Part shown: positions 1 to 11,440 of the stretch, piece after piece
How positions within the stretch are numbered: the stretch's first letter is position 1
Layout of the letters: every line of letters begins with the position of its first letter
Assembly: GCA_036874045.1 (NCBI GenBank)
Contig: CM072341.1
Span: 12,040,501-12,104,500, forward strand
Reading direction: 5' to 3'
Length of the DNA stretch: 64,000 bases
Origin: Cymodocea nodosa
Taxonomy: Eukaryota; Streptophyta; Magnoliopsida; Alismatales; Cymodoceaceae
Program-made: the position numbers and the translations under genes
The notes under the pieces: model-generated
Database searches by the model: none
Seen by the model: only the letters and a program-made list of their open reading frames with translations
What the model was told of the DNA's origin: nothing

Positions 1-104
1 GAATATCTTAACATATTTTAAGGTAAGATGTGAATTTCATTTCATTCAAATTTTACAAATTTGACATTGTATTATTAACATTCTATTTGATTTTTCAATG
101 TAAG

Positions 105-870
105 ATTGCATTAGTGCTATTGATGGTATACATGTAAATGCGATAATTTATGGAGAAAAAAATGCAAAATATAGGAATAGGAAGGGAGAATTAACATAAA
201 ATGTATTAGTAGCTTGTAACTTTGATATGAAAATTATGTATGTACTTGCAAGATGGGAATGATCAACTATAGATGCAAGGATCTTATAAGATGTTATTTT
301 CTGACCTCATGGGCTTCAAGTCTCACTCGGTATGGCTCTAATTGTGTACATTTTTAATAATTTTAGATATTGGTTTGCTGAAATTATTGAATATTATAGT
401 ATATTGTGTAGGTAAGTTTTATTTGGTAAACACAAACTTCCCAAATCGTCTCAAATTTATTTCTCTATTTTATGGTGTGCGATATCATTTATCAAAATAT
501 AATTAGAATCGTGTTCCAAATAATGCAGTAGAGAATTTCAATAATAGACACTTTCAATTAAAGAATATAATTGAACACACATTTGAAGTGATCAAATATC
601 GATTTACTATTTTACAATGTTATATGCCATATCCATTTTAAACACAAGTTAAGATTGTATTGACATGTTTTCTTATACACAATTTTATTAGAAGAGCAAA
701 TTAAGAAGACTTACTTCAAGATTTAGCAAATGAATTGGTTGAAGCAAATATTGATATGTTTGAGAAACTTGTTCATAATGTTGAAGAAGAAAGCATATGT
801 TGTTCTAGTAATATGAGTATAGAATAAAGAAAAAAAATAGCTAATAGGAAACGAGATTATATTATGTATT
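105..870 (+). pseudogene. PIF/Harbinger-type transposase remnant (DDE_Tnp_4)
   Basis: Decayed transposase read in pieces on the + strand. Near 109-160 the sequence encodes a GAIDGIHVNA-like block, which matches the conserved GAIDGTHI motif around the first catalytic Asp of Harbinger transposases. Positions 205-290 give CNFDMKIMYVLARWE and then STIDARIL, matching the family's ACDFDMRFTYVLAGWEG...DSRVL. Positions 415-480 give GKFYLVNTNFPNR, positions 470-560 GVRYHLSKYN, and positions 560-700 resemble NVIERTFGVLKARF...PFKTQVKIVLACC.LHNFIRR. An acidic tail follows to about 830. Stop codons and a probable spliced-out gap (about 300-410) interrupt it. No terminal inverted repeats or TSD were identified, and the left edge may lie outside the window. 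It is non-functional. A domesticated HARBI1-like host gene is excluded by the stops. Confidence 0.8.
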
Positions 871-2234
871 TTATGTGAGAAAGAAATTAAAATGTTGTTT
901 ATTGAACATTAATTGTAATAAATTATGTTTATGATGAAAAGTTTATTCATGACAAAATAATTGTATACTATATATTATATTACTTTGAAATATAATTAAT
1001 ATATACTATATTATTTAAAATATTACTTTCAAGTTGTATTATTATTTAATATTTCAAAAATTATTAAAAATTATATTTCTCATCATTTCCTATTATGTTA
1101 AAATTTTATGTCATTTTTTGTCAATTTATTTCTTATTTTACACAAACACATAACAATTTCTTATCATTTTTTGTTATTTCTCGACGTGTAAAAATACTTA
1201 AATTTTCTTGTTATTTTTTAAAATTTTCATTTTTCGACATTTCTAGTAATTCTTGTTATTTCATTTTTCAACGAGAATCGTACATAAACACCTAAAGTCG
1301 TTTTCTTTAACCTTAAAAGGTAAACTAATTTTGGAAATTAATTGATAATAACTTTGAAACCTAAGAGGAATTTTTTTTTTTTTTTTTTGAAACGAGAGAC
1401 TTCAACTCCCTGCTAAATAAAAGCACATTTTCCTCGAAATCTCATTCGATCTCTTCCTCTTACAATCACAAACTTTTGCCATTTTTCAAATCCAAGCCGG
1501 TAAGAAAGCCTTGCCTTGGGAAAATCGCTGGTTCGATGATAAACAACTTAAATATTAACGTCCCTTCAATATATAAGTATTTCAACAACCCAAACATTTG
1601 TTTCTTTCTAGGGCATCTTCTTCCCATCTTGTCCCAGATAATTTAAATGATTCCAAGGAAGAAAGCTTCATTCCCCCGGATGCATAATTCTAACGGAATC
1701 TGCTCGACTGAAACCTGTTATTCATTATTCTCTTAGATTTTTAACTTACGTTTGTTTTTATTAGACTACTTCATGTTTAAATGAAAAGTCATTGATTTCA
1801 AATTATAATCAGTTATCCTACGCTCTGTAATATTCTAAACTAAATAGACGCTTAGAATTTGTTCTTATCTTTTTGTTACTTTTAGAAAAAGTTAAAATTT
1901 AATTATATAAATTATTAATCTATGGTATAATCTACGATCATTAAAATTTCAACTTAATATAAATTATATTCAATGCGGTTTTCTGATCTAAAAATCGATG
2001 GTTAAAATTTCACAATAATTGGTTAATTTTAAGACATTTAGATTAAGACTAAACACTTATTTAACTTAAGTAAAATTTGTATTATATATTTAGAATCATC
2101 TAATCTTAAAATGCATGTATTTACTTCTATCATATCCATATACTTGAAGGAATTCATATAATACTTTTATCGTTCCCCAGAATTTCGGACAAGTACATCG
2201 AACCCCAGGGACCTTTCATCATGCATTGCATCGA
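871..2234. other. AT-rich intergenic sequence
   Basis: No gene, RNA or recognisable transposon was seen here. It contains an 18-base T run at 1371-1388. The short ORF at 1095-1295 is T-rich, lacks any recognisable domain and is not supported. Confidence 0.5.
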
Positions 2235-2260
2235 ATATATATATATATATATATATATAT
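2235..2260. repeat. (AT)13 microsatellite
   Basis: Uninterrupted AT dinucleotide run of 26 bases about 850 bases upstream of the IRX7-type start codon. It is probably length-polymorphic and is the only perfect dinucleotide array noticed in the window. Confidence 0.95.
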
Positions 2261-2746
2261 AACTTCCGCCTGGATTTCAAAGCCCAATAGTTCTTTGGGG
2301 TATCAGGTAGTCTTCCTCAAGCAAGCATTTCATGGAAAAAATAATCTATTCAATGCCCAACAAAATCAAAATAAGCACAGTAATCATATGTAATAATGTA
2401 GCCGATCAAAAATAATATGATATTCGTAATCAGTCCTAAAATTCAAATGCTAGAAAAAAGATAGACCGTATCGTTGTAGAAAAAACAATGGTGAGAACCA
2501 TTTATAAAACCTCTCATAATGGCAGGTATACACAGAAATAAACACAATGATGGTTATTTGAGTGAGGGTGTGATCTCTCGCTGACGATTTATTACTTCAA
2601 CACTTTGAGTGGTTTACCGGCGCTCAGTTACTGAAGCTAATAAACATCCTATTGTTGTTTGTTTTTATGGTAAATGTTCTTCTCTTAAGCAAATAATTTT
2701 GGTCAAAGATTATCTCAAGAATCGATCAGATAAGTTGCCCCAGACC

Positions 2747-2755
2747 TATTTAAAA
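2747..2755 (+). promoter_or_regulatory. candidate TATA box of the IRX7-type gene
   Basis: TATTTAAAA lies about 355 bases upstream of the ATG and is followed within 15-30 bases by a C/T-rich stretch typical of a plant transcription start and 5' leader. Another TATA-like string lies near 2500 (TTTATAAAAC), so the assignment is tentative. Confidence 0.35.
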
Positions 2756-3095
2756 CTAAAAAAAGAAGAATCCTTTCTTCCTCCCCTGCGCTCCTCTGCC
2801 TGCAGCTACCACCACTTTGTGGATTCTGGAACAAATCCCCAGTCCCTCCGAATCCACCGGTCGATACCAAGAGCGAAGCCCGCCTCCGCCAACCACCTCC
2901 TCGTTTCTTTGCCTCAGTCAAAGCCAAGTATGGAATCAACCACCCACCCCCCCCTTCCCTTCCCTTGACTTCTACTCCATCGGACCTCCTCGTCCTCCGG
3001 TGACGGTCTGAAGTCCCATCCCACCTTCTGCTTTTGCTTCTCGTTCACGCCCCTGCCCATCTTCTGTCGACAAATCCCCTTCTTCTCTTCTTCAC

Positions 3096-3260
3096 ATGAC
3101 CGAACCCCATGAGGACCAGGATTCCGACCCAGATGAAGAGGAAAACCTACCCCGAGAAGAAGACCAAGACCAAGACCGCCGTCTCCTTGAGGTGGGTCTT
3201 CTGGTTTTCCCTCACTCTCTACCTTCTCTTCCTCGTCTTCCCCATATCTCACGATGTTGA
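3096..3260 (+). CDS. upstream ORF overlapping the IRX7-type start
   Basis: An ATG 13 bases upstream of the main ATG, in the +2 frame relative to it, opens a 54-codon ORF that ends with TGA at 3258-3260, inside the main coding sequence. The peptide is acidic (many D/E residues) and matches nothing I recognise. If ribosomes use it, it would reduce initiation at the main ATG. It could also lie upstream of the real transcription start or simply be skipped. This is seen directly as an ORF; translation is inference. Confidence 0.3.
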   Translation: MTEPHEDQDSDPDEEENLPREEDQDQDRRLLEVGLLVFPHSLPSLPRLPHISRC

Positions 3261-4515
3261 CGACCACCTCCTCTCCACCAAGTCCTCTTTCCTCTCTCGA
3301 GCTCTCAACCAAATTGCCACAAGAACCAACGATAGCCCTCCTCTCCGAAGCGCCGCCGAAGAAATCGACCCACTCTCCCTCAATATCTACGTCTACGACC
3401 TCCCCTCCCGCTACAACACCGACTGGCTAATCAACCCCCGGTGCTCCACCCATCTATTCGCTTCGGAAGTCGCCATCCACCAAGCCATCCTCCACAGCTC
3501 GGTACGCACCACCGACCCATCGGAGGCCGATTTCTTTTTCGTCCCCGTATATGTCTCCTGCAACTTTAGCACGATCAACGGCTTCCCCGCCCTTTCCGTC
3601 GCCCGCCCTCTCCTCTCCTCCGCCGTGGCCTACATCTCCACCCGCTTCCCCTTCTGGAACCGCACTGCCGGGTCGGACCACGTCTTCGTCGCTTCCCACG
3701 ACTTTGGCGCCTGCTTCCACGCCATGGAGGACGTCGCGGTCGCCGACGGCATTCCAAGCTTCCTCAAGAACTCCATCCTACTCCAGACCTTCGGCGTGAA
3801 ACATCCGCACGTATGCCAGGACGTCGAGCACGTGCTCATCCCACCCTACATACCGGTTGACGAAGCCCTCCTTAATTCTTCTCCGGCCAAGAACAAGCGA
3901 GACATCTTCGCCTTCTTCCGGGGCAAGATGGAGGTCCATCCCAAGAACATCTCTGGCAGATACTACAGCAAGTAGGTCGCCGACGTCGTCATGATAACCA
4001 TGCTCAAGCTCAATCCTCCTGATGCACTCCGTCTGTGTTACAGGAAAGTGAGGACGGAAATATGGCGGCGCTACGGCGAGGGTAGAAACAACGGGATGTT
4101 CTACGTGAAGAGGAAGAGGTACGACGGGTTCAGGGAAGAAATAGCACGGTCCGTGTTCTGTCTGTGCCCCCGCGGGTGGGCACCGTGGAGCCCTAGGATG
4201 GTGGAGGCGGTGGTGCTTGGATGCGTACCGGTCATCATCGCCGACGGAATCCGGCTACCATTCCCGGAGGCCGTCCCGTGGGCGAACATCTCGATCACCA
4301 TCCAGGAGGACGAGGTCGGGGAGCTGGAACGCGTCCTCCGCCACGTCGCGACCACAAACTTGTCGGATATCCAGCGCAACCTGTGGGAGCCGGCGGTGAG
4401 GAGGGCGCTCGTCTTCAACCGGAGGATGGAGGAAGGCGACGCGACGTGGCAGGTGATGAAGGAGCTCGCCGGCAAGATCGAACGGTCCTGGAAGAGGAAG
4501 GTCGTGGACCAATAG
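3109..4515 (+). CDS. IRX7: IRX7/FRA8-type glycosyltransferase family 47 (exostosin) protein
   Basis: Two exons (3109-3971 and 4044-4515) encode 444 residues, close to the 448 of Arabidopsis FRA8. After a basic N-terminus there is one membrane segment at residues 29-46, giving a type II Golgi topology. The exostosin domain begins at LNIYVYDLP (residue 91) and runs to about 405. It includes RGKMEVHPKN (271-280) and the diagnostic GWAPWSPRMVEAVVLGC (332-348) followed by VPVIIADGIRLPF. Several N-glycosylation sequons are present. In Arabidopsis FRA8/IRX7 is needed for the reducing-end tetrasaccharide of glucuronoxylan in secondary walls; the exact transferase reaction is not fully settled. The start is the first ATG in this frame, directly before the basic region and membrane anchor. 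Codons are strongly C/G-ending, unlike the AT-rich flanks. No defect is visible, so the gene looks functional. The IRX7/F8H call rests on remembered family motifs. A closely related GT47 paralogue is the main alternative. Confidence 0.9.
3972..4043 (+). other. 72-base intron of the IRX7-type gene
   Basis: Donor GTAGGT follows ...AGCAA and acceptor TGTTACAG precedes GAAAGTGAGG. Splicing restores the family sequence YSKKVRTEIW across the junction. Reading through gives an immediate in-frame TAG at 3973. The size is near the lower limit for plant introns. Confidence 0.9.
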
Positions 4516-4818
4516 GAGGGCGAGTGTTTGATGACGTGGAGGTTTGGGTGGAGCAGAGTCTTGCGGTGGTTTGTCGTTTTCCATCACGTGAGATGTGTGG
4601 GCGGTCCGGACGCGTAGTTGCGGTCTGTCACGTTGGGTGGGTGGCAGGTGCGACGTGGGGCGGACAGTCGTACGAGGGGAAAAAATATTTTTTTTGGGGA
4701 AAAGAAATTTAAATGGGTTAGTTTTGGAAAGAAAGAAAATACTTTCTCTATACTCGACATCACAAATGAATAGGTTTTTGAAATACCCAATTAGTACAGC
4801 GCTTTTTTGTAAATTTTC

Positions 4819-4824
4819 AATAAA
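4819..4824 (+). promoter_or_regulatory. candidate polyadenylation signal (AATAAA)
   Basis: AATAAA lies about 300 bases after the IRX7-type stop codon in a T/A-rich 3' region, at a plausible distance for the 3' UTR of that gene. Confidence 0.5.
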
Positions 4825-5586
4825 ATATTAATTTCTCCGATTCAAAAGTCTCAAGCTTCAATTTATTATTCCTCCCATTATTTAAAATATAGGAAGATGG
4901 GTTATTTAGCCCCCTCTTACAATAATATTGTTTGCGGTAGGGACCGGCCTCGTCACATGAATGACCACAACAGAATTGATAGAGCAATAACTATCAATTA
5001 CCAAACTTTAAATTTGAAAATATCTTTTTCCAATTAAATTAATTGACAAAGAAATAGCTATCAACCACCGAACTTTTTTATTTTAACGACGGCAATCCGT
5101 ACGTACAATAAAAGCAAGCCAAACTTTTCTTTTCTTTTTTTAACCAACGTTCTTGTGTAAAAAGTAATGCAAACTTTGCGAGGGCTTTTACGAAAGTTTT
5201 GCCACAACTTTTGCAAAAGTGGTATTGCCACATTTTAAGAAATGGAAAAACAATGGTATTGCAATTTTTCTTTTTGGAGGAAATTGGGTGAAGGCCATTT
5301 AAATCTCCTTCAAGCTCTCAGGTTTTGCATTTATTTTTTTTTCTTTCCTTTCCCTATTCATTTATTGAATTTATTTTAAAATCATAATGTAATTACGACT
5401 AGGGATAAAATAAAAAAGACCTGTATCTAAATTCGTATCCGTTTAATATTTGGATAATCTTAATCTATTCGAATGACACTAATTTTTTTGATTAACAAAA
5501 AAATCAGATGACTATATAAATATTTAATCTGTGTTCAATGAATTTATTTAAATCAAGTAATATCTGAATCTAGAAAAATTCAGTCC
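4825..5586. other. gene-free AT-rich sequence
   Basis: No coding signal was seen. It contains a perfect 14-base palindrome, ACTTTTGCAAAAGT, at 5207-5220 within a longer imperfect one. This might be the core of a decayed MITE, but no matching ends or TSD were found. Confidence 0.4.
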
Positions 5587-6172
5587 AAATTTCAGAATCC
5601 AAAAATTTGAATTTAGATAACGTCCAAATCTTGCAACTATATACAAATTTGAATTTGTATAAAACTATTTCACATTGATATACTTACTACATTTTATATA
5701 TATAAAACTTAATCTAAATATCCAGTTCAAGACATCTATTTCAGAATGTGATTATTTAACATTAAAAAAAATATAAATTCAAATATAAATAAAATTATAA
5801 TGATAAAGTGATAGTTTTATAAATAAAATAATAAATATAAATTATGTTTGAAATCAAATTAATAACGTAAGTAAATGAATTTGAATCAGATTTTAATAAA
5901 CAAATATCACATATATTTGAATTCTTTCTGGTTTTGTTTTGGATATGAATTTCAAAATTCGAATAACGTTTGGCAGATTTTGGATTTGGGTAATTTCATG
6001 AAAAACAAATTTGTTTGAAATGAAATTTAGAGAACTCATTACAAAAATCTGAATCCAGAAGTTTAAATTTGAATATAACTATTTTACACTGATGTGCTAA
6101 TGTTTTATATATAAAAAGCTTATACAATAAAATATACCTACTTCAAAATATGATTATTTTATGGTAAAAAAT
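5587..6172. repeat. diverged direct duplication
   Basis: Positions 5587-5790 and 6038-6172 share an ordered series of blocks: AGAATCCA then TTTGAATT, AACTATTT then CACTGAT, ATTTTATATATA, and finally TTCAGAATGTGATTATTT / TTCAAAATATGATTATTT. Similarity is clear but low, so the duplication is old. The family is not recognised. Confidence 0.5.
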
Positions 6173-7689
6173 TACCGACAAAGCAAAATAAGGGTGTAAC
6201 TCAAAAAGGGTCAAATTTGCAAATACAAGTTACTGTCTATTAATTAATTAGATAATAGCATTGATATCACTATGTATACAAGGGTACCCAACAAATACGG
6301 CAAAGTTATCTAAAAGTAGGTGTTAAATTCTATACAAAAATGTTACTTTTAAAAACTTCAAGGGAAAGTGAAAATGGTTTAGAGGAACAATCATCTTGTG
6401 TATTAAGTAAGATGCAAGTAGAACTTTTATTTATAACATAATGGTATAAGCATTGAGAAGTTATCAATGCTTTCGTCTAACAATCTCATTTTATGAGAAG
6501 ATGTAAGTGTAAGTGGTTTGATGAATAATTTCTAAAGATTTAAAACAATGTACTGAACTAAATTTTGAAGACATTATTAATTTGAAAAAAGTTTGTAACA
6601 ACCAAAGAATGATTTTGTAATTTCATCGAGGAAAACTTTTGTAATGTCTAAAATATAGGTTTTATCCTTCAACCAATAAACCTAGCACACACAACAATAA
6701 TGATATAATACTTAGACACAAACGGGACTCTAATAGAACCCTAAACATCAACTCAAAAGAATTCTAACTTGACATAAGGCATGCAGTTGCTTTTGCTCAC
6801 ACAATCGTCAAAATTGTCTAGTTTTTATTCTTTGAATGATTTTTTCTCTTGCTCATATAGTTGGTTGGTAAACTGCATAATTCTTATTTTTGCCTACGTA
6901 GCCTTTATTTTTGTTTGAATAGCCATTGTAAATCATATTATTCTTGCTCTTACTTATAGTTTTTACTCCCGTTTGTATGATGCCTACTCTTAGCTTCCTC
7001 TCGAATAGATGCATCTTGTACAATCTTTGCTTTCCACATTCTTTCGCTCACATAACTCTTGTTTACATAGTCTACACTCTCAGCTTTCACTTGCTCAATT
7101 AATTTTAGGCACTCAGTAGAAAAAAGCACCTGAGAGCACTGATAACAACATTACCCTCAAATTCCAATTTGTGCTTCGATGGCTTCTACTGAAAAAAGTA
7201 CTCTCCTAATGAATGGTTACGGATCAACGTAGTGGCAACATGTAGGCAATATAATTCTTCTTCTTCTGCGATGGTAAAACATAATCATGGCAATTGATTA
7301 ATCATGTGTTCTCTTCCGGTATTTTTGAAACCCCTCACCCATCTGGTGATAATTAATTGCTGATGCTCTTCGTGTTGTGGATGCTCTACAAATGGCCAGG
7401 AGGTTCTTTAGCTACCTCCTTGTTATTCTTTGAAAAGCAGTTCTAATTACAGATTATTGGAGAGCACTAGATCGATTTAAATTATAATGCGATAATTACA
7501 TTTCCATAAAGATCACAGAAACATGCTACCAAGTGTGTTTGAAAATATTTTTATGAAAAAATATTTTTCTGAAAATACTGTGATAATATCAAGAATCAAT
7601 ATTTTTATTTTTAAAATCTTAACCTTTCAAAAGATGAATGATGATCGACCAATGAAAGCTTTGGTTAGCTTCATCAACACCTTCAAATC
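6173..7689. other. unassigned AT-rich sequence upstream of the gypsy gag remnant
   Basis: No intact ORF. A TGTAATGTCTAAAATATAGG string near 6642 resembles the TGTAAC/TGTAAT start of many plant Ty3/gypsy LTRs and could be the 5' LTR edge of the gypsy element whose gag lies downstream. No LTR partner could be confirmed. The ORF at 7523-7705 has no recognised domain. Confidence 0.3.
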
Positions 7690-7960
7690 ATTTTCAATAG
7701 AGTAGATGGAGTTAGAGTTAGAGGTACTTCAATAGAGGAGTATGATGGTAGGTCAATATGAGAGAGAATTTACCTAACTATGTTTATTTGTGCTTGAACA
7801 TATAACAAATGAAGGTAAGTAGATCTCTAGGTTTTGTTAGGGACTGGATGCACAAATTGATTTTGTAGTAACAATGTAGAGACTTGCCACTTACAAAAAG
7901 GTCATGTACTTAGCCATGATGGTAGAGCAAAACATTACCTAGAAGGGCACTTAGGTCTTG
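7690..7960 (+). pseudogene. Ty3/gypsy gag remnant, left half of an interrupted element
   Basis: Translated pieces include GQYERKFT, then EHITNEGK, then GLDAQIDFVVTM, then YKKVMYLAMMVEQN. This is the order and wording of the plant Ty3/gypsy capsid (Retrotrans_gag): ...EYERKF..L..FAPE.I..E..R..RFLRGL...I...V......Y..AV..A...E. In-frame stops interrupt it. The coding stops abruptly at 7960, where copia LTR sequence begins. Zinc-knuckle and protease sequence of the same type and orientation resumes at 53705. I infer one old gypsy element split by the copia nest. Confidence 0.6.
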
Positions 7961-8530
7961 TGTTGGATCATGACTGCTTAATAGGAGGGGGTGAATTAAG
8001 AAGTCTATCTCTCTTTTTAAAACTTTTTACAATTTTCAAAGTATATTCAATAAAATGCTAAATGCTTTGATAAATCAAGACATAAAAAAAATAAAATACA
8101 AAGTGATTTATAATAGTTACTCAACCTAGGTATGTCAACTTCTTGAGATCTACTCAAGTATTTCATTATGCATCTAGAGTTTTTAGTTCACTTCATAACT
8201 TAATATTAAGAACCTTTTTTCCTTAACACCAACCACAGCTTAAGGATAAATACTACAAACTTACAGAATACCAATTTCGTTAAGTTCATTTGAACATCAT
8301 GAACTAATAAAGCACCAACTCTATTAAGTTCATCTGAATACCATGAACCAATGAGGCACAATACTCATTGTATTCATGTAAACACTATAAAGATACTAAC
8401 CTTTAGTGTTTAAATATCATGAACTAATGAAATCTCTATTTCATCCTCTTCTTAAACTTGAGAAGATAGATAAGCTCAATTGACTAGTTGAGAAGAGAAC
8501 CTTTTATTTGTTGCTAAAAATAAAATTTCG
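7961..8530 (-). repeat. Element C, left (3') LTR start region
   Basis: Aligns base by base, with gaps, to 50488-51060. Shared blocks include TGTTGGATC.TGACT.CTTAA, AAGAAGTCTATC, GCTTTGATAAATCAAGACA, AACATCATGAAC and ACTAATGAAATCTC. Divergence is high. Stem-loop positions are conserved between the two copies although stem sequences differ. Confidence 0.6.
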
Positions 8531-9527
8531 TAATAGAATCACAACTTAGAATTACATTTAATTAGTTCATGGGTTACTTTATTATTTGCCCTAATTTTCT
8601 TTTCTTCTCTAATAACCCTTTAATAGTAGCTCTTATTTTTCTCTAAATATCATTAGGGACTACTATATTCTTCTTAATTATTTTCCTATTAATAACAAGA
8701 ATATCACCTATAATCTTCTCGATCTCAACTTACCGTGTTTTGTTTCTAATCCTTTTGGGACTATGCTTGTCTTGTCAACTTAAGTGTATTTTTTTATAAG
8801 TAACAAGTAATTTCATGAACAATTTCTAATTTCAATAACTTAGTTCGTTAAATTGACTACAAGTGTACAATATTTATTGTATAAGTGTGTAAATACAAGT
8901 CGAACTCATAAGGAATGATCAAAATTAATTTGACTCTTTAAATTTTCATAGCGAGGGTTTAGTGTATATTCACAATATGCTCATTCCGTTGATTTATAGT
9001 TAACTCAATAGACTTAATTTATAGAGTTATGGTTAACTCAATGAGCTCTCTGGTAACTTTCGATTAGTGTTGTTGATTGCAGAAGAACTCGATCATTCAT
9101 CATACAAACAACATCAATTAAGTCTTCGAATGCTATTTTATATTACATTCATCATTAATCAATTCTAGCATTCAATACTACAAACAGTAAATATATCAAC
9201 CAAGATTTCAGAGATTTATATAATTAGTTTAAATAATCAATAATACGATTTTCTATTAACTGAAATAAAATAAACACTAAACATGCAATAATAATTAACA
9301 ATACAAACACAAATGATACAACACAGATTTGATAAATATAAATTTATAAATAAAAATAAATAATGGTTTTTGTTTTGTTTTTTAAGATGAGCGAGTGATG
9401 AAAGGTAAAATTCTCTATTGATAGTAATAAACTTTCGTCACTACATGCGATACGATTACACCATTAAAAACTTAACCATTTATTGTTAAATACTCATCTC
9501 TCTACTGGATTGTAAACTTAGACTTTT
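8440..9527. repeat. 1.1-kb direct repeat, copy 1
   Basis: Nearly collinear with 9773-10869 (period about 1.33 kb), from TTCATCYTCTTCTTAAAC through GACTTTT. It contains a block AAGTGTACAAYATYTATTGTATAAGTG followed by AAGTCGAACYCAYARGGAATG. This is a style of sequence I associate with gypsy-type LTR or non-autonomous LTR families. No TG...CA ends or TSD were found. Confidence 0.85.
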
Positions 9528-9772
9528 CTACTAAACTCTTTTGTTTTATACTAAGCTCTTTTGTTTTATACCATTTCCTTTTTCTTTTCTACTAAACTCT
9601 TTTGTTTTATTTCTTCAACTCTTTTTTGTTTCATTTTGTGAAATAGTAGTTTAGCCTAAGCTTTTGCATTGTCGCTATCTTCTCCTATACTAACTAATAA
9701 GTTAAAGATATCATCAAATTAACTTCTCTCCTCTACACCTTTAGGTTCGTAAAACTTGGGTACTTCTTCCTA
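9528..9772. repeat. spacer with short tandem motif
   Basis: Three or four copies of CTAARCTCTTTTGTTTTAT occur between about 9530 and 9625, separating the two 1.1-kb repeats. No coding signal. Confidence 0.6.
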
Positions 9773-10869
9773 TTCATCTTCTTCTTAAACTTGAGAAGAG
9801 ATAAGCTCAATTGACTCGTTGAGAAGAGAACCTTTTATTTGTTTCTAAAAATAAAATTTCGTATTAGAATCACAACTTAGAATTACATTTAATTAGTTCA
9901 TGGGTTACTTTATTATTTACCTTAATTTTCTTTTCTTCTCTAATAACCCTTTAATATTAGCTCTTATTTTTCTCTAAATATCATTAGGGACTACTATATT
10001 CTTCTTAATTATTTTCCTATTAATAACAAGAATATCACCTATAATCTTCTTGATTTCAACTTACTGTGTTTTGTTTCTAATCCTTTTGGGACTATGCTTG
10101 TCTTGTCAACTTAAGTGTATTTTTTTATAAGTAACAAGTAATTTCATGAACAATTTCTAATTTCAATAACTTAGTTCGTTAAATTGACTACAAGTGTACA
10201 ACATCTATTGTATAAGTGTGCAAGTACAAGTCGAACCCACAGGGAATGATCAAAATTAATTTGACTCTTTAAATTTTCATAGCGAGGGTTTAATGGATAT
10301 TCACAATATGCTCATTCTGTTGATTTATAGTTAACTCAATAGATTTAATTTATAGAGTTATTGTTAACTCAACAAGCTCTTTGGCAACTTTTGATTAGTA
10401 TTGTTGATTGCAGAAGAACTCGATTATTCATTATACAAACAACATCAATTAAGTCTTCGGATGCTATTTTATATTACATTCATCATTAATCAATTCTAGC
10501 ATTCAATATTGCAAACAGTAAATATATCAACCAAGATTTTAGAGATTTATATAATTAGTTTAAATAATTAATAATACGATTTTCTATTAACTGAAATAAA
10601 ATAAACACTAAACATGTAACAATAACTAACAATACAAACATAAATGATACAACACAGATTTGATAAATATAAATTTATAAATAAAAACAAATAATGGTTT
10701 TTGTTTTGTTTTTGTTTTGTTTCTTAAGATGAGTGAGTGATGAAAGGTAAAATTCTCTATTGATAGTAAGAAACTTTCGTCACTACATGCGATATGATTA
10801 CACCATTGAAAACTTAACCATTTACTGTCAAATACTCCTCTCTCTACTAGATTGTGAACTTAGACTTTT
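9773..10869. repeat. 1.1-kb direct repeat, copy 2
   Basis: Second copy of 8440-9527. Differences are mostly C/T and G/A changes plus small indels. It ends at the insertion point of element A. Confidence 0.85.
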
Positions 10870-10873
10870 GTAA
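10869..10873. repeat. TSD of element A, left (TGTAA)
   Basis: Five-base direct duplication immediately outside the LTR. It is identical to 23960-23964 at the other end. Confidence 0.9.
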
Positions 10874-11182
10874 TGTGGGATCGTATGGCTACACAAGAGG
10901 GGGGTGAATTGTGTATTTTTAATATTTTCTGAAATATAATTGAAACTTTAAAACTCAAAAACAAGTCGAGACATTGTTTTCATAAAATCATTTTTATTCA
11001 AGGTTTCAATTACAATATACAATTCAATTCTCCTCAGAAATTGTAGATGCAATTATATTTCGATACCATGTATCATCTAAACAATTTCATAACTACAAAC
11101 AGAGAAAACTAATTTGCGGAATTTAAAACTTTTCTCCCTGTTTGAGATCTTTCTTCTTCTTCTTTTTCTTCTTCAGCAATTC

Positions 11183-11286
11183 TTCAGTGACGAATATCTT
11201 GTCTTTTCATGCTTCACCGAATTTGCTTTCTTCTGATACTTCAAATCTTCAGTGACGAAAATCTTACCTTTTTATGCTTCACTGAA
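11183..11286 (-). other. tandem stem-loops in the leader of LTR A
   Basis: Two units 65 bases apart. In the first, TTCAGTGA (11248-11255) pairs with TCACTGAA (11279-11286), eight perfect pairs. In the second, TTCAGTGA (11183-11190) faces TCACCGAA (11214-11221). The one non-match becomes a G-U pair in the element-sense RNA. The units lie about 120-220 bases downstream of the inferred transcription start. Confidence 0.55.
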
Positions 11287-11431
11287 CTTTCTTCCACTTG
11301 AGAGATTTTCCTCGAGAAGGTGTTTTTGATCTCTGAAAAAGATTTTTCTTTTGGTGTGCAGGGATGGTTTGATCCTTGAAAAGATTTTTCGTTTTGTGTG
11401 CAAAGATTAATTGATCAACGAGAATTCTATG

Positions 11432-11440
11432 CCTTTTATA
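11432..11440 (-). promoter_or_regulatory. TATA box of LTR A
   Basis: Minus-strand TATAAAAGG. The equivalent in the right LTR is 22939-22947. It predicts transcription starting near 11400 / 22910 and a leader of about 530 bases to the LTR end. Confidence 0.6.

Noticed and set aside
1480-1545. GGTTCGAT string suggestive of a tRNA T-arm
   Set aside because: No matching acceptor, D or anticodon arms could be formed around it.
2609-2968. 119-codon ORF upstream of the IRX7-type gene
   Set aside because: Begins with a non-ATG codon, has no domain and lies in the leader/promoter region of the real gene.
3454-3839. Antisense ORFs inside exon 1
   Set aside because: Composition shadows of the GC-rich sense frame.
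4221-4712. 163-codon ORF overlapping exon 2 of the IRX7-type gene
   Set aside because: Out-of-frame shadow in GC-rich coding sequence; Arg/Gly-rich with no domain.
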